A stretch of DNA of 64,000 nt. Origin: Dyella flava (lineage in GTDB: Bacteria; Pseudomonadota; Gammaproteobacteria; Xanthomonadales; Rhodanobacteraceae). The stretch covers positions 200,021 to 264,020 of the forward strand of contig NZ_JADIKE010000036.1 in NCBI RefSeq assembly GCF_016904955.1, written 5' to 3'. A program made the translations under genes and the position numbers. Position 1 is the stretch's first letter. Each line of letters opens with the position of its first letter. Positions 56,246 to 64,000 of the stretch are shown in pieces. Below the pieces are notes generated by a model. That model made no database searches and was not told where the DNA came from. It was given only the letters and a program-made list of their open reading frames with translations.

Positions 56246-57283
56246 CTAGGGATTCTGCTCGTCCGGCGCCTGCACCGTATATCCCATGGCCTTCAAACGG
56301 GCCAGCAGGCCATCTGGCGCCAACACGTCCTGCATGGAAAGCACAGCGAACGTCTGGCTGTTGTGCGCAAGCGCGTCCTGTGCGGCGCTCAGCCAGGCCT
56401 CTTCGAGGTGTTGCGGCAAATCGTGCAAGCCCAGTTGCTGGGCGAAATCAGCATTGACCACCGCAACCACGCAGGACTCGTGCCGGTCGCCCAGGGCGAA
56501 GCGCTGCAATGCCGGCACATCGCCGGTCGACCAGGCGTTGGCGCGCTCGGTCAGGGCGCCCATCTGGTTCTGCACCAGATCCAGGGTCTGGTTGAAGCAG
56601 CTGATGTCGTGCAGATTGGTTTGCTTGAGGGTGTTCAGCACGTCACGCGGATGCTCGATCACCAGGCGATATTTTACCGACACACGCCTTACCCCATGTG
56701 CGTCGGCCATCTTCATCACGGCTTTGCTGACGTCGTTGGCGTTGGTAAGCCCGGCCTGGTCCAGCGCCTTCTGATAAAGCTTCAGCGCAACCATGATCGG
56801 GCGCCAGTATTCAATGCTGCGATCGCTGCCGAAATACCGCTGCTTGAGTACTTCCCATCGCGCATACATGTCGGACGGAAGAATTTGCTGAAGGCTGAGC
56901 CCACCCGGATTCTTGCGCGCGCTGTACACCGACGGCAGCAAGACAAGCTTGCCGAAAAAGCCGACGTCCACTTTCACATCGGCCTTGGGTGGCTCCAGCA
57001 ACACTTGCGAATGCGCTAGCACCTGCTCCACGTCGGCGGACTGCCATTCCATATGCTTGGGCAAGGGCGTGACCGTGCCGAGCACCCACATCACGTGATC
57101 GCCTTTGCTCACTTTCCACAGCCCCGGACCGGGCTGCACACCCGTCACCGTGACCGCCTGCAACAACGGAGCATTCGCGCGTGATGCCGCGGGGGCCGTG
57201 CTGGATGAAGCCGGTACAGATTGCGCCCAGACAGGTACTGCCAGAACAACGCTCAGCAGGACTACTGCCGCGGAGATGCGCAT
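56246..57283 (-). CDS. TraB/GumN-family envelope protein
   Basis: 345 residues. A signal peptide (MRISAAVVLLSVVLAVPVWA|QS) is followed by a TraB/PrgY/GumN domain: GPGLWKVSKGDHVMWVLGTVTPLPKHMEWQSADVEQVLAHSQVLLEPP at the start, a conserved Glu-Pro pair, and GDVPALQRFALGDRHESCVVAVVNADFAQQLGLHDLPQHLEEAWLSAAQDAL later. The ending is TFAVLSMQDVLAPDGLLARLKAMGYTVQAPDE. The GxxxG and Glu positions resemble the Tiki/TraB metalloprotease-like fold. Xanthomonas GumN lies by the xanthan genes but its role is uncertain; no gum genes are present here. Confidence 0.82.
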   Translation of the reverse strand: MRISAAVVLLSVVLAVPVWAQSVPASSSTAPAASRANAPLLQAVTVTGVQPGPGLWKVSKGDHVMWVLGTVTPLPKHMEWQSADVEQVLAHSQVLLEPPKADVKVDVGFFGKLVLLPSVYSARKNPGGLSLQQILPSDMYARWEVLKQRYFGSDRSIEYWRPIMVALKLYQKALDQAGLTNANDVSKAVMKMADAHGVRRVSVKYRLVIEHPRDVLNTLKQTNLHDISCFNQTLDLVQNQMGALTERANAWSTGDVPALQRFALGDRHESCVVAVVNADFAQQLGLHDLPQHLEEAWLSAAQDALAHNSQTFAVLSMQDVLAPDGLLARLKAMGYTVQAPDEQNP

Positions 57284-57501
57284 GCTTCATCGCTCCTGAA
57301 AGGTAAGGAATGGGCCATAGATCGTTTGGTGATTCTAGACAATGTCTGTGACCACTGCGTTCCGTGGCTTCGGCCCGATGGCTTGACTCATCGCTTGTTG
57401 CGGCTTAGCGTCTCCCGGTCGCGGCACAGGCAATCCCATCCTGGCGCGGCCGCCGCCCTGAGCCGCGGCGAAACGATTCATTCCGGAATAAGGAGTTTCC
57501 G

Positions 57502-57798
57502 ATGCACCGTCACGACAAGGACTCACGCCGAGTGTCGATCAATCATCTTGATCCGTCGTTCAAGCGTGAGCCCAGGTATCGCATCCATCCCAACGCAGAC
57601 ACCGATACCTTGCTCAACAATGCCAATCGGCTGCTAAACAGCGCGCAAGACATTACGCGCATACTCGGCGACGGAGTCAGGAACTCAGCCGTCGTACCAC
57701 CCAGACATCTTTCCTCCGCGCTAAATGGCGTGGCGATTCTGATCGGCATGAGCAAGGAGTGCACCGTACAGGCGCGGCGGCGGATGCAGAAAGAGTAA
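57502..57798 (+). CDS. Small hypothetical protein (DUF6124/DUF3077-like layout)
   Basis: 98 residues, ATG 57502 with AAGGAG seven bases upstream. Basic polar start, then PNADTDTLLNNANRLLNSAQDITRIL and PPRHLSSALNGVAILIGMSKECTVQARRRM. The 'D-T-D/E-x-L-L-x-N-A' helix followed by a second Ala/Leu helix resembles small Pseudomonas proteins of the DUF6124/DUF3077 kind, function unknown. Divergent from the TraB/GumN gene. Confidence 0.6.
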   Translation: MHRHDKDSRRVSINHLDPSFKREPRYRIHPNADTDTLLNNANRLLNSAQDITRILGDGVRNSAVVPPRHLSSALNGVAILIGMSKECTVQARRRMQKE

Positions 57799-57831
57799 CG
57801 CGCTCACAAAGATGACCTAGCGCCCCGCTTT

Positions 57832-58038
57832 TCCCCTCTCCCCTCCGGGCAACGCAAAGCTAGTCCCTGTGGGAGAGAGGGCCGGGGTGAGGGGCCGCGC
57901 TTGCCTCAAGCATCATGGCCGGCGCCGAGTTTTTTAGCCGCTTCTGCGCAAAGCGGTAGTTCAACGCAAGAATGTCCCCTCACCCCCACCCTCTCTCCCA
58001 CAGGGACTAGCTTTGCGTCGCCCGAAGGGGAGAGGGAG
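57832..58038. repeat. Long-variant REP pair
   Basis: Arms 57832-57896 and 57974-58038 are inverted copies. Each carries the extra AAAGCTAGTCCCTGTGGGAG-type insert inside the REP loop, as in the unit at 45076. The arms differ only at a few positions, and about 78 bases lie between. It separates the convergent small hypothetical gene and isocitrate dehydrogenase. Confidence 0.88.
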
Positions 58039-58051
58039 AAAGGCTAAAGGC

Positions 58052-60708
<2,657 letters not shown>

Positions 60709-61116
60709 ATGTCTACGCGTGTTGCCTCGGTCTTCCTCATGATCAGCCTGATGGCGCTTGCCGGTTGTTTCCAGCGCATGAACGTGCATCAGATCGCTAC
60801 AGGACAGACCAGTGCCAGCGTCAAGGAGCAAGGTGTTCCTGATCATGTCTTGACCAGCACTCAACTCGCCGCACTTTCGAACTGGATCACCGCGCGCAAT
60901 GACTGGTCCGGCATGACCGTCAACATTCCGGACAACCCGGTCTTCGAAGTGGACATGCAAGGCGCGGATGGGCAGAGCTCCACCCTGACGGTCTACGCAC
61001 ACAGCAACGGGTCAGCCACTGCATATCTCTATCACGGTCAGCGACTCGTACCGCTGATGCGGAAACTTTCCGCATCGGACCTGGCCTCGCTCAAGTCCCT
61101 CATCACGGTTCCATAG
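60709..61116 (+). CDS. Small lipoprotein, hypothetical
   Basis: 135 residues. A lipoprotein signal ends LMALAGC with Cys20 as lipid attachment site; the following residues (FQRMN) do not carry Asp at +2, so outer-membrane sorting is expected. The mature part is a small alpha/beta domain: TSTQLAALSNWITARNDWSGM, NPVFEVDMQGADGQSSTLTVYAHSNGSATAYLYHGQRLVPL. AAAGGA lies before the ATG. Function unknown. Confidence 0.75.
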   Translation: MSTRVASVFLMISLMALAGCFQRMNVHQIATGQTSASVKEQGVPDHVLTSTQLAALSNWITARNDWSGMTVNIPDNPVFEVDMQGADGQSSTLTVYAHSNGSATAYLYHGQRLVPLMRKLSASDLASLKSLITVP

Positions 61117-61159
61117 TCGTTCCAGCATTGATAGACGAGTGCACGCCACGGAGAGCCGG

Positions 61160-61525
61160 ATGAATCTATTGAGCCAACGCATCGTCGACTACATCGCCGA
61201 GCTGATGCCGCTGTACACCTTCCAGTTTGCCGATGGATACGATTGCGCGTTGTCCCTGGTCGACGGCACCTTGCTGATGCCGGTGGACGAATCCGGCGCC
61301 GAACGCGAAGAAGGCTGGGTGGCGGTCCTGTGGCAAGGCGACGCCCAGCGGCGATCGGAAGTGCCCGGCCCCTTGCTCGCCTATCAAGCCGCACTGCGCT
61401 GTGTCGAGTTGCATGGCATCGGCCGCTTACCTGCCGAAGTCGCTGCGCATCGGCATGCTCTGCTGACCCGTCTGCGCGATATTTGCGGCGATCTGCTGCA
61501 TAACGAAATGGTCACGCGTTACTGA
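61160..61525 (+). CDS. Hypothetical protein
   Basis: 121 residues from ATG 61160 with GGAG seven bases upstream (a GTG at 61139 is a weaker choice). Soluble, acidic, predicted alpha/beta: MNLLSQRIVDYIAELMPLYTFQFADGYDCALSLVDGTLLMPVDESG then a helical C-terminus (LLAYQAALRCVELHGIGRL, LLTRLRDICGDLL). No family is recognised. It lies 43 bases after the lipoprotein gene and may be co-transcribed. Confidence 0.6.
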   Translation: MNLLSQRIVDYIAELMPLYTFQFADGYDCALSLVDGTLLMPVDESGAEREEGWVAVLWQGDAQRRSEVPGPLLAYQAALRCVELHGIGRLPAEVAAHRHALLTRLRDICGDLLHNEMVTRY

Positions 61526-62205
61526 GCGCTACGGGCAACCATGGGGGCGTAGTCAGCCGGACATGAGGGACGACGCGCCAGCGTGCGCGCACCTCCGTAA
61601 AGCCCAACCCAGGACTCCAGCTGATCCACTCCCAAACTCGGCTGCACACGCCATGCCCTGCTTTGCGGGTGACTGGAAGGAAGAAGGCAACCGGCGCATC
61701 CCGCAGCGAGGCCGCGCCGCTAACGGAGCCCACATGACCGGGTATATGCGCTAATGGCGCTTGGCAAACGCACCACTCCCGGCATTCCTTTTGAGTTGCC
61801 ATTATTTTGTCCGCCGCGCGTTCCAAATGTTAAACACTGTCATGTCCAGTATTAATTAGGACTATTTTCACGTGCGCCTTTTATATTTAACAAAACAATC
61901 TTATCTTAAATCGATTCAAGCGTAATATTCGACCTTGTTTTAGGCATGAATAATGCGTACCTGACGCGTATAAATTATTTATTTCAAATAACGCCACGCA
62001 TGGCAACTGCAATTCACGTTATATCTGCACGCATAACACGCAAATTTTCACAGTAAATCGTCACTTTATACCTGTCCGGAGTTAATATCGCTTTCACGGA
62101 TTGCGTACGCCCACACTACGCAAGACGGCGCCATGAGGCATCACCACACAAGCGTTAAGGAGTAAGTCCAAGTTGCAATCACGCAATTAATTGGGGAGTA
62201 CTACC
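61526..62205. other. Long AT-rich leader region of the TonB-dependent receptor
   Basis: About 680 bases without a supported gene. From 61800 to 62200 the composition turns strongly AT-rich (runs such as TTTTATATTTAACAAAAC and TATAAATTATTTATTTC). This is typical of the promoter and 5' leader of a regulated outer-membrane receptor. Several -10-like TATAAT relatives occur, but I cannot choose one. Confidence 0.45.
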
Positions 62206-64000
62206 TTGAACATACAGCATCATAAAATCGCTCTCGCGATCCGCACGGCGTTGATCCTGGGTAGCTGTGCATTAACGACGATCGCTGTGGCTCAAACATC
62301 AACGCCCAATCAACCGAGCGGTGCCAGCCAAGCGACCGGCGCACAGACGCAAACCACTCCACCTCCACCACCCACCGGCACCCCGCCTCCGCCACCGCCG
62401 CCATCCAATAAGACCATCACCCTGCAAGGTGTAACCGTCACCGGTTCGTTGATTCGCAGTGTGGACGTGGAAACGGCGCAACCCGTAACAGAACTTTCGC
62501 ACGAAGCGCTGCAACAGCAAGGCTTCGTCACGGTTGGGCAGATTCTGAACAACGTCACTTCGGTAGGCTCGTCAGGCACGAGTACTCAGAGTGCCTTGGG
62601 CAACATCGTCGGTCAGTACGCCAGCCTGCGCGGACTTGGCGCGCCTCGCACCCTGGTGCTTGTTGATGGCCAGCGCTACACCACTGACATCTTCGGCCAG
62701 ACCGACCTCAGCACCATTCCCAGTTCGCTGATCGATCACGTCGAAATCCTGCAGGACGGCGCGTCGGCGATCTATGGTTCGGACGCCATCTCAGGCGTGA
62801 TCAACATCATCACCAAGAAGGATTTTGATGGTGTACAGCTCGACACGTACAACAGCACATATCAACCGGACCATGACGGCAACATCGGCCAATTCAGCCT
62901 GACCGGCGGCAAGAAGTTTTCACGCGGCTCGTTCATCGCCAACTTTACGGCGCAGAACCAGGGCGCGCTCAACGCGCCGGATCGCCCATACAGCAGGTAC
63001 GGCTTTTTCAGCTTTGGCCCGAACTATCCGCAGGCAGTAGGCCCTTCGCCTTATGGCCAGATCCTTGGCGCGATCAATCCTGCGACCGGGCAACCAGTCA
63101 GTGTTCCGGCGCTGAACAATTCCATGGTTAACGGCATCCCGGCGCCGTTGATCGTCAATGCCGGCGGCAACGGCATGAATCTCGCCGACTACCATCCGGA
63201 CACGTTCGGCCTCGAGTATCCATCACCCACCTTCAATAACGACTACACCAACGGCTCGTTCCTCAATACGCTGGTACCGAGCAGCCGGCTGCGTTCGTTT
63301 ACCTTGAAGGGCGATTACAAGATCACCGATCACATCACTGCCAATTTCACCGGCACGTACAACACCAACAATTCGTACGTGATGATCGGCGGTTATCCAT
63401 TAAGTTCGTCGACGCCGGTCAACGGCGCCAACCTGGCCAAGGCACTGGGACTGCCGGCAGGCACCTTCCCCGCCACGTATTTCCCGGTGCTCTCGTCGCA
63501 GAGTTACTACAACCCGCTGCCCGGCGATAACCTGCAGTTCTCGCTACCACTGCTCTATCCCAACCGTTCTGACGACAACAAGATCAAGCAGGCCGGCTTC
63601 CGCGTTGGCCTGGAAGGCGACTTCGAGATCGGCGAGAACGAGTTCAACTGGGATGCGGGCTACAGCGACTATCGCTATGACCAATCCAGTTTTGGCCCCG
63701 GCAACCTCAACCTGGTCAACGCCTATCTGGGACTGGGCCCGTCCTTCCTGGATTCGGCCGGCCAGGTCGTGTGCGGCACGCCGGGTCATGTGATCGCCGG
63801 TTGCGTACCAGTCAATCCGTTCTCAGGCTCAGGCGGCCTGACCCCGGCTCAAATCAATTACCTCAATATCATTGCCGGCACGCGCTCCTTCAGCGAAAAC
63901 CGTACGGTGGACGCCAACTTGAGCGGCGACATCTGGACCCTTCCCGAGTCCCTGGGTTCGGGTGACGCCACCTTTGCCTTCGGCGTCAGTCACCGCGATG
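62206..64000 (+). CDS. TonB-dependent outer-membrane receptor, 3' end outside window
   Basis: The first 598 codons of a large receptor. The start is TTG at 62206 with GGGGAG seven bases upstream. The signal peptide (about 29 residues) ends TTIAVA|QTS. A Thr/Pro-rich linker with two runs of five and seven prolines follows (about 42-66), then a TonB-box-like ITLQGVTVTGSLI. The plug domain includes QILNNVTSVGSSGT, GNIVGQYASLRGLGAPRTLVLVDGQRY and STIPSSLIDHVEILQDGASAIYGSDAISGVINIITKK. After it, barrel strands with long loops run to the window edge. The 'LRGLG..RTLVLVDG' and 'GASAIYGSDAISGVIN' blocks match the OMP_RagA/CirA-like receptors abundant in Xanthomonadales. The substrate is unknown. Confidence 0.9.
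   Translation, partial: MNIQHHKIALAIRTALILGSCALTTIAVAQTSTPNQPSGASQATGAQTQTTPPPPPTGTPPPPPPPSNKTITLQGVTVTGSLIRSVDVETAQPVTELSHEALQQQGFVTVGQILNNVTSVGSSGTSTQSALGNIVGQYASLRGLGAPRTLVLVDGQRYTTDIFGQTDLSTIPSSLIDHVEILQDGASAIYGSDAISGVINIITKKDFDGVQLDTYNSTYQPDHDGNIGQFSLTGGKKFSRGSFIANFTAQNQGALNAPDRPYSRYGFFSFGPNYPQAVGPSPYGQILGAINPATGQPVSVPALNNSMVNGIPAPLIVNAGGNGMNLADYHPDTFGLEYPSPTFNNDYTNGSFLNTLVPSSRLRSFTLKGDYKITDHITANFTGTYNTNNSYVMIGGYPLSSSTPVNGANLAKALGLPAGTFPATYFPVLSSQSYYNPLPGDNLQFSLPLLYPNRSDDNKIKQAGFRVGLEGDFEIGENEFNWDAGYSDYRYDQSSFGPGNLNLVNAYLGLGPSFLDSAGQVVCGTPGHVIAGCVPVNPFSGSGGLTPAQINYLNIIAGTRSFSENRTVDANLSGDIWTLPESLGSGDATFAFGVSHRD

Noticed and set aside
61563..61754. A 63-codon open frame after the hypothetical gene at 61160
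   Set aside because: No ribosome site, no domain, and a competing open frame of similar quality lies on the opposite strand.

Overview
The window reads as chromosome of a GC-rich gammaproteobacterium of the Xanthomonadales/Lysobacterales, most likely Rhodanobacteraceae (Dyella, Rhodanobacter or Luteibacter type). The support is a type II secretion locus in the Xanthomonas xps order (E-F-G-H-I-J-K-L-M-N-D), a monomeric NADP isocitrate dehydrogenase, a large TonB-dependent receptor and many CCCTCTCCCC/GGGGAGAGGG palindromic repeats. This is inference from gene content; there is no rRNA in the window to settle it. I saw no tRNA, rRNA, CRISPR array, transposase or integrase.

Layout. 1-6.8 kb: end of a flavin reductase, a two-gene ABC-2 exporter, rluF, a DHA2 drug-efflux pump with a divergent TetR regulator, and an OprB-type porin. 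6.9-19.2 kb: an apparently complete myo-inositol locus. An RpiR-type regulator and iolG read left; a binding protein/permease/ATPase importer, iolC fused to a DUF2090 aldolase-like domain, iolD, iolE, iolB and iolA/mmsA read right. A GGAA-N6-TTCC palindrome sits between the two arms. 19.2-25.9 kb: a lower-GC island with a secreted RHS/YD-repeat protein, a 271-bp exact duplication of its core end carrying an alternative C-terminal tip, a decayed third tip junction and two small candidate immunity genes. 26.0-28.6 kb: a secreted S53 (sedolisin) peptidase with two PKD domains. 29.3-35.8 kb: ArsR and LysR regulators, an NAD-dependent epimerase, a tandem REP array and the helicase hrpB. 35.9-47.1 kb: the complete type II secretion locus, mostly stitched together by 4-bp stop/start overlaps. 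47.3-64 kb: tatD, rluE, an exported methyltransferase, a NYN-domain protein, cupin, LysR, an aldo/keto reductase, a coupled DUF2167/membrane protein/J-protein operon, a TraB/GumN protein, isocitrate dehydrogenase, a lipoprotein and the first 598 codons of a TonB-dependent receptor.

How the parts work together. The inositol genes form one pathway: uptake, oxidation by IolG, dehydration by IolE, ring opening by IolD, isomerisation by IolB, phosphorylation and probably aldol cleavage by the IolC fusion, and conversion of malonate semialdehyde to acetyl-CoA by IolA. The S53 peptidase, and possibly the RHS protein, have Sec signal peptides and are plausible cargo for the type II machine. The REP pairs lie mostly at convergent gene ends, but one has settled between gspE and gspF.

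The most unusual parts are the RHS tip-duplication cassette, which is arranged so that recombination would swap toxin tips in frame; the REP family with its exact 202-bp tandem copy, which also supplies the last 32 codons of the epimerase gene; and the coupled DUF2167/membrane protein/J-protein operon.
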